The notes below the pieces were generated by a model, which was not told the origin of the DNA, searched no databases, and worked only from the letters and a program-made list of their open reading frames with translations. Of a stretch of DNA of 64,000 bases, positions 25,300 to 34,400 are shown in pieces. The position numbers and the translations under genes were made by a program. How positions within the stretch are numbered: the first letter of the stretch is position 1; each line of letters opens with the position of its first letter. Source of the DNA: Kluyvera sp047971185 (lineage in GTDB: Bacteria; Pseudomonadota; Gammaproteobacteria; Enterobacterales; Enterobacteriaceae); the NCBI RefSeq assembly GCF_047971185.1, contig NZ_JBKDZH010000051.1, forward strand, positions 1 to 64,000, read 5' to 3'.

Positions 25300-25720
25300 A
25301 CTGCGCCATGCCACGTTCGAGGATATCGACGAGGTTTACGCGCTGATGTGCGAACTGAAGCAAGCTGAATTCGACCGCGACGCCTTCTACACCGGCTTCG
25401 CCGCCAATCTTCAGGACCGCAATTTGCATTATCAGCTGGCCCTGCTGGGCGGCGAGGTGGTCGGTATCATCAGCCTGCATTTGCAGTTTCACCTGCATCA
25501 CGCCAACTGGATTGGCGAGATTCAGGAGCTGGTCGTGATGCCACGCGCGCGCGGCCTGGGCGTCGGCAGCCAGCTGCTGAGCTGGGCTGAAGAAACCGCG
25601 CGCGACGCGGGCGCGGAAATGACCGAGCTCTCCACCAGCACCAAACGACTCGACGCGCATCGCTTTTATCAGCGTGAGGGCTATGCTCCCAGCCATATTC
25701 GATTCACCAAAGCGTTATGA
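25286..25720 (+). CDS. phnO: Aminoalkylphosphonate N-acetyltransferase PhnO
   Basis: GNAT-family acetyltransferase of 144 residues that acetylates aminomethyl- and aminoethyl-phosphonates, protecting the cell and preparing substrates for C-P lyase. The acetyl-CoA loop is ELVVMPRARGLGVGSQLLSWAEE, and the C-terminal HRFYQREGY motif is typical. The ATG lies within the end of phnN and has GGAGAAGG upstream. Confidence 0.95.
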   Translation: MSVCELRHATFEDIDEVYALMCELKQAEFDRDAFYTGFAANLQDRNLHYQLALLGGEVVGIISLHLQFHLHHANWIGEIQELVVMPRARGLGVGSQLLSWAEETARDAGAEMTELSTSTKRLDAHRFYQREGYAPSHIRFTKAL

Positions 25721-25729
25721 GGATGCTGT

Positions 25730-26488
25730 ATGAGTTTAACCCTCACCCTCAGCGGCACCGGCGGCGCGCAGGGCGTACCCGCCTGGGGCTGCCATTGTCC
25801 AGCCTGCGCCCGCGCCCGCCGTGCGCCGCAGTATCGCCGTAAGGCGTGCAGCGGCGTGGTGCGCTTCAACGACGCGGTTACCCTTCTCGACGCGGGCCTG
25901 CACGATCTTACCGAGCGCTGGCCCGCCGGCTCTTTCCAGCAGTTTTTGCTGACCCACTATCATATGGATCACGTTCAGGGGCTGTTTCCGCTGCGCTGGG
26001 GCGTGGGCGAGACCATTCCGGTGTATGGCCCGCCGGACGAGCAGGGCTGCGACGATCTGTTCAAACATCCCGGCCTGCTCGATTTCAGCCATACCGTGGA
26101 ACCGTTCGTGGTGTTTGATTTACAGGGATTACAGGTGACGCCCGTTCCATTAGCGCACTCAAAGCTGACCTTCGGCTATCTGCTGGAGACGCCCCACAGC
26201 CGCATCGCCTGGCTCTCCGATAGCGCCGGGCTGCCGGACAAAACGCTCACCTTTTTAAGTAATAACCAGCCGCAGGTGATGGTGATTGATTGCAGCCACG
26301 CGCCCCGCGAACAGACGCCGCGTAACCATAGCGATTTAGCGACAATTGTGGCGCTAAACGAATCCATCCGCTGCCCGCGGGTGGTGCTCACCCATATCAG
26401 CCACCAGTTTGATGAATGGATGATGACCCATCTCCTGCCGCCCGGCGTGGAAGCCGGCTACGACGGCATGGAAATTCATCTCGATTAG
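25730..26488 (+). CDS. phnP: Phosphoribosyl cyclic phosphodiesterase PhnP
   Basis: Metallo-beta-lactamase-fold phosphodiesterase of 252 residues that opens 5-phosphoribosyl 1,2-cyclic phosphate, the PhnJ product, to ribose 1,5-bisphosphate. The metal motif LTHYHMDHVQG and a zinc-binding start (GCHCPACARARR) are present, with VIDCSHAPRE and VLTHISHQF later. It is the last gene of the operon, 9 bases after phnO, and its stop overlaps the stop of convergent yjdP by 3 bases. Confidence 0.96.
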   Translation: MSLTLTLSGTGGAQGVPAWGCHCPACARARRAPQYRRKACSGVVRFNDAVTLLDAGLHDLTERWPAGSFQQFLLTHYHMDHVQGLFPLRWGVGETIPVYGPPDEQGCDDLFKHPGLLDFSHTVEPFVVFDLQGLQVTPVPLAHSKLTFGYLLETPHSRIAWLSDSAGLPDKTLTFLSNNQPQVMVIDCSHAPREQTPRNHSDLATIVALNESIRCPRVVLTHISHQFDEWMMTHLLPPGVEAGYDGMEIHLD

Positions 26489-26817
26489 CGGTTGTAGTCG
26501 TCATCAAGACGACGCTCATCGTCCGACAGCTGGCGGCGTTCTTCATCCAGCTGGCGCTGACGATCGTTAAGCTGGCGGCGACGATCGTCGAGCTGACGGC
26601 GGCGATCGTTATATTGCTGAGAGCTCTGGCTCCGATCCCGGCTATCGTCCCAGGAGCGATCGTCATCATCGCGGCTGGTGCGGCCGCTGTCGGGATTGTA
26701 GGCGTCATTAATGGCCTGCTGAATATTGCCGATAGCGTCATCAATGATATCGGCGTGCGCCAGCTGGCTGGCCAGCGACAGCGCGCACAGAAGGGCGGCG
26801 GTGAGATAACGTTTCAT
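26485..26817 (-). CDS. yjdP: Periplasmic protein YjdP
   Basis: A 110-residue secreted protein matching E. coli YjdP (109). Signal peptide MKRYLTAALLCALSLASQLAHA is followed by DIIDDAIGNIQQAINDAYNPD and then a highly charged Arg/Asp/Gln repeat region (units like DDRRRQLNDRQRQLDEE) likely to form a long helix or coiled coil. Function is unknown. The gene converges with phnP. Confidence 0.93.
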   Translation of the reverse strand: MKRYLTAALLCALSLASQLAHADIIDDAIGNIQQAINDAYNPDSGRTSRDDDDRSWDDSRDRSQSSQQYNDRRRQLDDRRRQLNDRQRQLDEERRQLSDDERRLDDDYNR

Positions 26818-27126
26818 AGAACCAGTCTCGTTGGGATGCTGTCGGTAGGTTATGCAAGCGCACTTTCCCGGTGTAGCGGAGGAATCTCAATTTTTCATCA
26901 CCCTCCCCCTCTCTTCGTTTAAAAATAACAATTAAATATTTTAAATTAAAAAATATATATTAATTCTATTATTTAAGCCCACCCGCACAATACCTTATAA
27001 AAATAACGATCGGACTCACAATTTATTGTGAAGAACTCACTCATTAGCACTTAATATAGAGCGTCATAGCGTGGGCAAGTTTTTACCCTATTTATTCATA
27101 GAATTAATCATGGATTGGAGATTGAT
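26818..27126. promoter_or_regulatory. yjdP-yjcS divergent promoter region
   Basis: About 310 bases, strongly AT-rich from 26925 onward. TTGTGAAGAACTCACTC near 27024 resembles a CRP site, but its spacing is one base short. I see no other clear site. The yjcS ribosome binding site GGAG is at 27117-27120. Confidence 0.4.
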
Positions 27127-29112
27127 ATGAAAAGCTCTAGATTATTCCGTCTAAGCAAGACATTTATCGCAATGTCTGCGGCAACGGTTTTTTGCATGAA
27201 TACCGCCTTTGCGGCAGAGACACCGAAAGAGGCGACGGAGTTCACCAAACAAATCAATCAGACCTATTTAGATTCGCTGCCGTTTAATAATCGCCAGGAC
27301 TTTGACGATGCACAACGTGGATTTATTGCGCCGCTGCTCAATCACGGTGAGTTAAAAAATGCCGAAGGCAAAACCATGTATCGGGCGGAAGATTATAAGT
27401 TCGATATCAATGCGCCGTCTCCGGATACCGTCAACCCTAGCTTCTGGCGCCAGGCTCAGGTCAACGGTATTTCCGGCCTGTTTAAAGTAACGGACCGGAT
27501 GTATCAGGTGCGCGGGCAGGATATTTCCAATATCACCTTTGTCGAAGGTGATACCGGGCTGATTGTTATCGATCCGCTTGTCTCACCGGAAGCGGCAAAA
27601 TCCAGCCTCGATCTCTACTATCAGCATCGTCCGCATAAACCCATCGTGGCGGTGATTTATACCCATAGCCATACCGACCATTATGGCGGCGTAAAAGGCA
27701 TTATCTCTGAAGCTGACGTGAAGGCAGGTAAGGTGCAGGTTATCGCCCCGGCGGGCTTTATGGAGGAGGCAATCAGCGAAAACGTGCTGGCGGGCAACAT
27801 CATGAACCGCCGTGTGCTTTATTCCTACGGCCTGCTGCTGCCGCATAACGCCAAAGACAACGTCGGCAACGGTCTGGGCGTAACGCTGACCACCGGCAAC
27901 CCAACAATTATTGCCCCGACCAAATCGATTACCAAAACCGGCGAGAAGCTTAATATCGACGGGCTGGACTTCGAATTCCTGATGGCCCCGGGCAGCGAAG
28001 CTCCGGCGGAAATGCACTTTTACATTCCGGCGCTCAAAGCGCTGTGTACCGCGAAAAACTCCAGCCATACGCTGCATAACTTCTATACCCTGCGCGGCGC
28101 GAAAACCCGCGACTCGAGCAAGTGGTCCGGCTACCTGAACGAAACGCTGGATAAATGGGGTAATCAGGCGGAAGTGCTGTTTATGCCGCACACCTGGCCG
28201 GTCTGGGGCAATAAACATATTAACGATTACATCGGCAAATACCGCGACACCATTAAGTACATCCACGATCAGACGCTGCACCTGGCTAATCAGGGCTACA
28301 CCATGAATGAAATCGGCGACATGATTACCCTGCCGAAAGCGCTCAACGATAACTGGGCCAGCCGCGGCTACTACGGCTCCGTCAGCCATAACGCCCGCGC
28401 CGTCTATAACTACTATCTCGGCTATTTTGACGGTAACCCGGCCAACCTGCATCCGTACGGCCAGGTAGAGATGGGCAAACGCTATGTTAAGGCCCTCGGC
28501 GGCGCGGAACATGCGATTAAGCTGGCTCGCGAGGCTTACGACCAGGGGGATTATCGTTGGGTCGCAGAGCTGCTGAAACATGTGATTGCCGCCGATCCGG
28601 CGAATCAGGAAGCGAAAAACCTGCAGGCGGACGCGTTCGAGCAGCTCGGCTATCAGTCGGAGTCAGCCACCTGGCGCGGGTTCTATCTGGTTGGCGCGAA
28701 AGAGCTGCGTGAAGGGGTGCACAAGTTTAGCCACGGTTCATCCAACTCGCCGGATACGGTGAAAGGGATGACGGTTGAAATGCTGTTTGATTACATGGCG
28801 GTACGTCTGGACAGCGCCAAATCGGCAGGGAAAGATATCAGCATTAACTTCAATCTCGACAATACCGATAATCTCAATCTGACCCTGAACGACAGCGTGC
28901 TCAACTACCGCAAAACGCTGCTGCCGAAAGCGGATGCATCATTCTACATGACGCGCGCCGACCTCCAGCACGTGTTGACCGGGCAGGCGAAAATGGCTGA
29001 CCTGATTAAAGCGCAGAAAGTGAAAGTCATTGGCGATGCTACGAAGCTTGATGAAATCACCCGCTGTCTGGATCAGTTTGAAATGTGGGTTAATATCGTT
29101 ACACCAAATTAA
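27127..29112 (+). CDS. yjcS: Linear alkylsulfatase YjcS (SDS hydrolase)
   Basis: Secreted zinc metallo-beta-lactamase-fold alkylsulfatase, 661 residues as in E. coli. It hydrolyses primary alkyl sulfates such as SDS. Signal peptide MKSSRLFRLSKTFIAMSAATVFCMNTAFA; metal motif THSHTDHYGG with His180, His182, Asp184 and His185; helical dimerisation domain (about 410-530); C-terminal sterol-carrier-like domain (about 540-661). ATG 27127 was chosen with GGAG 6 bases upstream; an earlier TTG is rejected. A perfect palindrome follows the gene. Confidence 0.95.
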   Translation: MKSSRLFRLSKTFIAMSAATVFCMNTAFAAETPKEATEFTKQINQTYLDSLPFNNRQDFDDAQRGFIAPLLNHGELKNAEGKTMYRAEDYKFDINAPSPDTVNPSFWRQAQVNGISGLFKVTDRMYQVRGQDISNITFVEGDTGLIVIDPLVSPEAAKSSLDLYYQHRPHKPIVAVIYTHSHTDHYGGVKGIISEADVKAGKVQVIAPAGFMEEAISENVLAGNIMNRRVLYSYGLLLPHNAKDNVGNGLGVTLTTGNPTIIAPTKSITKTGEKLNIDGLDFEFLMAPGSEAPAEMHFYIPALKALCTAKNSSHTLHNFYTLRGAKTRDSSKWSGYLNETLDKWGNQAEVLFMPHTWPVWGNKHINDYIGKYRDTIKYIHDQTLHLANQGYTMNEIGDMITLPKALNDNWASRGYYGSVSHNARAVYNYYLGYFDGNPANLHPYGQVEMGKRYVKALGGAEHAIKLAREAYDQGDYRWVAELLKHVIAADPANQEAKNLQADAFEQLGYQSESATWRGFYLVGAKELREGVHKFSHGSSNSPDTVKGMTVEMLFDYMAVRLDSAKSAGKDISINFNLDNTDNLNLTLNDSVLNYRKTLLPKADASFYMTRADLQHVLTGQAKMADLIKAQKVKVIGDATKLDEITRCLDQFEMWVNIVTPN

Positions 29113-29120
29113 TACGGTTG

Positions 29121-29150
29121 ATATCCAGAGGCGAGCTCGCCTCTGGATAT
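29121..29150 (+). terminator. 30-bp perfect palindrome after yjcS
   Basis: The left arm ATATCCAGAGGCGAG is the exact reverse complement of the right arm CTCGCCTCTGGATAT, with no spacer. It sits 8 bases after the yjcS stop and could form a 12-bp hairpin with a 6-base loop. There is no T-run, so termination strength is uncertain. Confidence 0.6.
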
Positions 29151-29327
29151 AGTAAATTCATCATGAAAATACAAAACTCAATAAAATAAACATAATAAAT
29201 AAGTTATGAATGCTATATAAAAAATAAAATATTTTTCTCCCATGTAAAAATAGCCATACTACTCACTCATCATTCTATTTGATATTCACCCCAGTTATTG
29301 CTTGCAATACACAGGATGTATTTTCTT

Positions 29328-29603
29328 ATGCAAATAGTTAAATCCAGGATTGTGACCCAGTTAAAGAAAATAAGCTGGCTCGCACCGGCCACGTGCCTGA
29401 CGGGATGTTCATTATCGCCCGCCATTCCGGTTATTGGCGCCTATTATCCCAGCTGGCTTTTTTGCATTATTGTCGGCGTTATTCTCACGCTTATTACACG
29501 ACGGGTGATATTGCGCCGCTATCCCGCGCTGGCCTATACGGGCATTGTCTATACCGCCCTTTTTGCTCTCTACGCCATGCTGTTCTGGCTGATATTTTTC
29601 TAA
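29328..29603 (+). CDS. ytcA: Small membrane lipoprotein YtcA
   Basis: 91 residues, the same length as E. coli YtcA. A lipobox LTGC precedes SLSPAIPVIGAYYPSW, and two hydrophobic segments follow (FCIIVGVILTLITRRV and YTALFALYAMLFWLIFF). It starts at ATG 29328 with AGGA about 11 bases upstream; a longer reading adds an unlikely leader. It is followed by mdtN after 19 bases and probably co-transcribed with the efflux genes. Function unknown. Confidence 0.9.
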   Translation: MQIVKSRIVTQLKKISWLAPATCLTGCSLSPAIPVIGAYYPSWLFCIIVGVILTLITRRVILRRYPALAYTGIVYTALFALYAMLFWLIFF

Positions 29604-29622
29604 TTCCAATTGAGATGCGCTA

Positions 29623-30654
29623 ATGGAAAGCACGCAGAAAAAAGCTCCTCGTCACAAAATACCGGCCCTGCTGCTGGTGATAATCGCTCTGGTGGTTCTG
29701 GTGTTTATTATCTGGCGATTGGACACCGCGCCCTCCACAAATGATGCCTATGCCTCTGCCGATACCATTGACGTGGTCCCGGAAGTCAGCGGTCGAATTG
29801 TTGAGCTGGCCGTCACCGATAACCAACAGGTTAAGCAGGGCGATCTGCTGTTCCGTATCGATCCTCGCCCCTATGAGGCCAGCCTTGCGAAAGCCGAAGC
29901 CTCGCTTGCCGCGCTGGATAAACAAATCATGCTGACGCAGCGCAGCGTGGACGCACAAAAATATGCCGCCAGCTCGGTAGAAGCCACCGTCGCAAAGGCA
30001 CGCGCGGCGGCCAAACAGGCCAGCGATACGCTTAAGCGCACCGAACCGCTGCTGTCGCAGGGTTTTGTCTCGGCCGAAGATGTCGATCGCGCCAGAACCG
30101 CGCAGCGCGCCAGCGAAGCCGATCTCAACGCGGTGTTATTACAAGCACAGCAGGCTGCCAGCGCGGTCAGCGGCGTGGATGCGCTGGTGGCCCAGCGGGT
30201 AGCGGTTGAAGCGGATATCGCCCTGACAAAACTGCATCTGGAGATGGCAACGGTGCGCGCACCGTTCGATGGCCGCGTGATATCGCTGAAAACGTCGATC
30301 GGCCAGTTTGCCTCCGCAATGAAGCCGGTCTTTACGCTGATCGATACCCGCCACTGGTACGTCATCGCCAACTTCCGTGAAACCGAACTGAAAAACATTC
30401 ATGCCGGCACCCCAGCGACCCTGCGCCTGATGAGCGACAGCGGTAAAACCTTTACCGGTAAGGTCGACTCGATCGGCTACGGCGTGTTGCCCGATGACGG
30501 CGGTCTAGTGATGGGCGGCCTGCCGCGCGTCTCCCGCTCAATCAACTGGGTGCGCGTCGCCCAGCGCTTTCCGGTGAAAATCAGGGTCGATAAGCCCGAT
30601 GCGGAACTGTTCCGCATCGGCGCGTCGGCGGTCACTACCATTGAGTCACCATAA
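29623..30654 (+). CDS. mdtN: Efflux periplasmic adaptor MdtN
   Basis: HlyD/EmrA-type membrane fusion protein of 343 residues, equal to E. coli MdtN. One membrane segment at about 14-30 (ALLLVIIALVVLVFIIW), lipoyl halves (VVPEVSGRIVELAVTDNQQVKQGD and ATVRAPFDGRVISLK) flanking a coiled coil, then a beta-barrel domain. It connects MdtO with the MdtP channel. In E. coli MdtNOP contributes to sulfa-drug and dye resistance. It overlaps mdtO by 1 base. Confidence 0.95.
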   Translation: MESTQKKAPRHKIPALLLVIIALVVLVFIIWRLDTAPSTNDAYASADTIDVVPEVSGRIVELAVTDNQQVKQGDLLFRIDPRPYEASLAKAEASLAALDKQIMLTQRSVDAQKYAASSVEATVAKARAAAKQASDTLKRTEPLLSQGFVSAEDVDRARTAQRASEADLNAVLLQAQQAASAVSGVDALVAQRVAVEADIALTKLHLEMATVRAPFDGRVISLKTSIGQFASAMKPVFTLIDTRHWYVIANFRETELKNIHAGTPATLRLMSDSGKTFTGKVDSIGYGVLPDDGGLVMGGLPRVSRSINWVRVAQRFPVKIRVDKPDAELFRIGASAVTTIESP

Positions 30655-32639
30655 TGAAGATCCTCAACTACCTGCCGCTGCCGCTGGTCAGGCTGCTGGC
30701 GTTTTTCCATGAGGAGCTAAGCGAAAAGCGCCCTGGTCGCGTGTCGCAGACGATCCAGCTGTGGACAGGCTGCCTGCTGGTGGTGTTGATCTCCATGACC
30801 TTTGAGATACCGTTTCTGGCTATCTCACTGGCGGTGCTGTTTTACGGCGTCCAGTCCAATGCGTTTTACACGAAATTCGTGGCGATCCTGTTTGTCGCCG
30901 CGACGGTCATGGAAATTGGCAGCCTGTTTCTGATCTACAAATGGGCCTACAGCTACCCGTTGATCCGGATGATCGTCGCCAGTCTGGTGGTATTTGGCTG
31001 CATGTTTATGATGCGCACCTACAAGCTGGGGCTGCTGTTCTTCGCCGTTGCGATTATCGCCGTCTACGGCCAGACCTTCCCCGGCATGGTCGACGCCCCG
31101 GAAATTGTCGTGCGCCTCACCCTCTGGTGTATCGTGGTCGGCCTCTATCCGGCCCTGCTGATGGTGCTGTTAGGCGTATTGTGGTTTCCAAGCCGCGCGG
31201 TAAAACAAATGCGCGAAACCCTGAACGCCAGGCTCGATGATGTCCTGACTCACCTGACCCATGCTGCTGCACCACTGGCGGAAAAGTACGTCGAACGTGA
31301 AGCGCTAGCGCTACAAAAGCTGAACGTTTTTTGTATGGCCGATGATGCCGACTGGCGTAAGCGCAGCGCCTGGTGGCAAAGCTGTGTCGCTACCGTGACC
31401 TATCTGTATACCACGCTCAATCGCTATCATCACAAGGATGCAGCGCCATATCCGGCATTGGTGGAAAAGCTGCGGGCCGAAATAGTCAGTCTGCAGCAGG
31501 CCATTGCGCAAGGGGAAATCTGGCAGAGCAGATGGCAACTTAGCGCGGAGGAACGGGCCGCCGCGCGCGCCTGCGGGCTCGAAAATGTCTGCCACCAGCT
31601 GATACAATTGGGGCATCTCGATCCCGACACGCCGGCAGCCCCTGCCGCCAAAGAGCCATCGATGGTCGCAGACGCCTTCAGCAGCCCCGCATATATCCGC
31701 TATGCGCTGAAAACGCTGCTGGCCTGCCTGATCTGCTATGTCTTCTATTCCGGCGTCGACTGGGAGGGCATTCATACCTGCATGCTGACCTGCATTATCG
31801 TCGCCAACCCCAGCATCGGTTCGTCGTATCAGAAAATGGCGCTACGCTTTGGCGGCGCGTTATGCGGCGCGGTGCTAGCGCTGCTGGTGACCATTTTCAT
31901 CATCCCGTGGCTGGACAATATCGTTGAGCTGCTGTGCCTGCTGGCACCCATCCTGCTGCTCGGCGCGTGGATCGCCACCGGATCGGAGCGATCATCCTAC
32001 ATCGGCACGCAGATGATCGTCACCTTCGCGCTGGCGACCCTCGAGAACGCCTTTGGCCCGATTTACGATCTGGTGGAGATCCGCGATCGCGCCGTTGGCA
32101 TCCTGATTGGCACCGCCGTATCCGCGGTGATTTACACCTTTATCTGGCCGGAAAGCGAAGCGGATGCCCTGCCGAAAAAACTGGCGGCGGCGCTGGGTAT
32201 GCTGGCAAAAATGCTGCGGACGCCGCAGCAGGATCCCGCGTCCCAGCGCGGCTGGCTACAGCTGCGCATTGGCTGCCATGCGGCATTCAATAGTTGTGAA
32301 GAGATGTGCGACCGCGTGGCGCTGGAGCGCCAGCTGGCGGATACCTCCCGAATCCATCTGCTGAACAACAGCCGGGCCGTTATTCGCCAGGGGCGCACCA
32401 TCCTTTACGCCTGGGACAACGCGCCTACCCCCGATCCGCGTCTGGCCGAAGCTCTGGAGCAGTACGCCGCCAGTTTGTCGGCGGGCCTCAGCGTACCGCC
32501 AGACTTTGCCGCTGCGATCGCATCCCCCTCATCTGAACAGACGCAGAACGTTATGCAGCAGATCGTCCGTCTACCCGACTGGACCCGCCCGGCCGCCGTT
32601 TCCGCCGGGGAACAGACGCAAGGAGCCCTTTCATCATGA
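30654..32639 (+). CDS. mdtO: Inner-membrane efflux protein MdtO (FUSC family)
   Basis: 661 residues (E. coli 683) of the fusaric-acid resistance/aromatic-acid exporter type: two blocks of hydrophobic segments (about 40-180 and 345-500) separated by a large cytoplasmic domain and followed by a C-terminal soluble part. It is the membrane transporter of the MdtNOP tripartite pump. It overlaps mdtN by 1 base and mdtP by 4 bases, so the three are co-translated. Confidence 0.93.
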   Translation: MKILNYLPLPLVRLLAFFHEELSEKRPGRVSQTIQLWTGCLLVVLISMTFEIPFLAISLAVLFYGVQSNAFYTKFVAILFVAATVMEIGSLFLIYKWAYSYPLIRMIVASLVVFGCMFMMRTYKLGLLFFAVAIIAVYGQTFPGMVDAPEIVVRLTLWCIVVGLYPALLMVLLGVLWFPSRAVKQMRETLNARLDDVLTHLTHAAAPLAEKYVEREALALQKLNVFCMADDADWRKRSAWWQSCVATVTYLYTTLNRYHHKDAAPYPALVEKLRAEIVSLQQAIAQGEIWQSRWQLSAEERAAARACGLENVCHQLIQLGHLDPDTPAAPAAKEPSMVADAFSSPAYIRYALKTLLACLICYVFYSGVDWEGIHTCMLTCIIVANPSIGSSYQKMALRFGGALCGAVLALLVTIFIIPWLDNIVELLCLLAPILLLGAWIATGSERSSYIGTQMIVTFALATLENAFGPIYDLVEIRDRAVGILIGTAVSAVIYTFIWPESEADALPKKLAAALGMLAKMLRTPQQDPASQRGWLQLRIGCHAAFNSCEEMCDRVALERQLADTSRIHLLNNSRAVIRQGRTILYAWDNAPTPDPRLAEALEQYAASLSAGLSVPPDFAAAIASPSSEQTQNVMQQIVRLPDWTRPAAVSAGEQTQGALSS

Positions 32640-34090
32640 CTCATCATCTTTCCCGTATATTGCTTTGCGGTCTGCTCACCGGTACGACGGCGCTGTCGGG
32701 CTGTGCGTTAATCCGCAGCGATTCCGCGCCGCACGCGCAGCTACAGCCGGAACAAATCAAGCTGGCCGACGATATCCATCTGGCCAGCCAGGGCTGGCCG
32801 CAGGCCCAGTGGTGGCGGCAGTTTAACGACCCGCAGCTCACGGCGCTGATTGAGAAAACGCTCTCGGGTTCCCACACGTTGGCGGAAGCGAAGCTGCGTG
32901 AGGACAAAGCCCAGGCGCAGGCCGATCTGCTGGAAGCCGGTTCCCAGCTGCAAATGGCGGCCCTGGGGATGATTAACCGCCAGCGCGCCTCGGCTAACGG
33001 TTTTCTTGGCCCCTACGCGCTGGATGCGCCAAAGTTAGGGATGGACGGCCCGTACTATACGCAGGCTACCGTCGGCCTGGTGGCGGGCTTCAACCCGGAT
33101 CTCTGGGGAGAGCATCGTTCAGCGGTGGCGGCAGCCATCGGGGCGCAGAACGCCACGCTTGCTGAAACCGCCGCGGTGGAGCTATCGCTCTCGGTCGCTG
33201 TCGCGCAGCTGTATTACAGCATTCAGGCCAGCTACCAGATGCTCGACCTGCTGGAGCAGACCCGCGGCGTGATTGACTACGCGGTTCAGGCACACCAGAG
33301 CAAAGTGGCGCAGGGACTGGAGGCAAAAGTGCCGTACCACGGCGCGCGAGCGCAAATCCTGGCGGTGGATAAACAGATTGCCGCCGCTAAAGGGCAAATC
33401 AAAGAAACCCACGAATCGCTGCGCGCGCTGATGGGGGCGGGGGCCGACGGGCTGCCGGAGATAAAGCCGGCCTCCCTGCCGCAGGTTCAGGTGGGCATTC
33501 CGTCTACCCTTTCCTATGATTTGCTCGCCCGCCGCCCGGATCTCCAGGCGATGCGCTGGTACGTGCAGGCGTCGCTGGATCAGGTCGACGCCGCGCGGGC
33601 GCTGTTCTACCCGAGCTTTGATATCAAAATGTTCTTTGGCCTCGACGCCATTCATATCGACGATCTGTTCAAAGGCACCAGCCGCCAGTTTAACGTTATC
33701 CCCGGCCTGCGCCTGCCGCTGTTCGACGGCGGCCGCCTCAACGCCAACCTGAAAAGCACCCGTGCCAGCAGCAATATGTTGATTGAGCGCTACAACCAGT
33801 CGGTGCTGAACGCGGTTCGCGATGTCGCTATCAACGGCACCCGCCTGCAAACGCTGAGCGATGAGCGGTCCATGCAGGCGGATCGCGTCGACGCCATGAG
33901 CTACACCCAGCGTGCCGCCGAGGCGGCCTTTAGCCGTGGTCTTGGCAGCCGCTTACAGGCCACCGAAGCACGTCTGCCGGTACTCGCCGAGCAGATGTCG
34001 CTGCTGATGCTCGACACCCAGCGGGTGATTCAGAGCCTGCAGCTGATTAAATCCCTCGGCGGCGGCTATCAAGCCGCTTCCGGGAAGTAG
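32636..34090 (+). CDS. mdtP: Outer-membrane efflux lipoprotein MdtP
   Basis: TolC/OprM-type outer-membrane factor of 484 residues (E. coli 488). Lipobox LSGC at about residues 21-24 after a signal peptide; two outer membrane factor repeats with typical text (WWRQFNDPQLTALIEKTL, LLARRPDLQAMRWYVQA, LPLFDGGRLNANLKSTRA). It is the exit duct of MdtNOP. Unlike the T1SS outer membrane factor at 6 kb it is intact, but its operon suggests it serves drug efflux. Confidence 0.94.
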   Translation: MTHHLSRILLCGLLTGTTALSGCALIRSDSAPHAQLQPEQIKLADDIHLASQGWPQAQWWRQFNDPQLTALIEKTLSGSHTLAEAKLREDKAQAQADLLEAGSQLQMAALGMINRQRASANGFLGPYALDAPKLGMDGPYYTQATVGLVAGFNPDLWGEHRSAVAAAIGAQNATLAETAAVELSLSVAVAQLYYSIQASYQMLDLLEQTRGVIDYAVQAHQSKVAQGLEAKVPYHGARAQILAVDKQIAAAKGQIKETHESLRALMGAGADGLPEIKPASLPQVQVGIPSTLSYDLLARRPDLQAMRWYVQASLDQVDAARALFYPSFDIKMFFGLDAIHIDDLFKGTSRQFNVIPGLRLPLFDGGRLNANLKSTRASSNMLIERYNQSVLNAVRDVAINGTRLQTLSDERSMQADRVDAMSYTQRAAEAAFSRGLGSRLQATEARLPVLAEQMSLLMLDTQRVIQSLQLIKSLGGGYQAASGK

Positions 34091-34206
34091 GCCTGATAAG
34101 CGCAGCGCCATCAGGCAGATCGGCGCACATTGCCGGATGGCGGCGTTGCCTTATCCGGCCTACAAAAATGTATCCCGGACGAGGCGCGCCAGCGCCGACT
34201 CCGGGA
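34087..34206. repeat. REP cluster downstream of mdtP
   Basis: Inverted REP pair (GTAGGCCTGATAAG...CATCAGGCA at 34087-34117; TTGCCGGATGGCG...TATCCGGCCTAC at 34130-34163), followed by a second palindrome type TCCCGGACGAGG...GACTCCGGGA (34172-34206) that recurs after fdhF. Confidence 0.9.
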
Positions 34207-34333
34207 TTGTTCGCCTCCCAGAAACGTCACCCATTTTTCCCATCGACACGTCAAATATGACGACAGCCTGTTTTTCGTCAGGGTTTTGACCAAAAATCGC
34301 CCGTAATATCAGGGAATGCCCACAATAAAAAAG

Positions 34334-34349
34334 TGGCATAAAAGATGCA
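34334..34349 (+). promoter_or_regulatory. Sigma-54 promoter of fdhF
   Basis: TGGCATAAAAGATGCA fits the -24/-12 consensus TGGCAC-N5-TTGCA with GG and GC ten bases apart. It is 52 bases before the fdhF start. In E. coli fdhF is activated by FhlA with formate; TGACGACA and TTTTTCGTCA words at about 34258-34280 are candidate FhlA sites. Confidence 0.85.
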
Positions 34350-34400
34350 TACTGAGGGCGACAGCGCGTATGCGCGATTTGATTAACTGGAGCGAGACCG

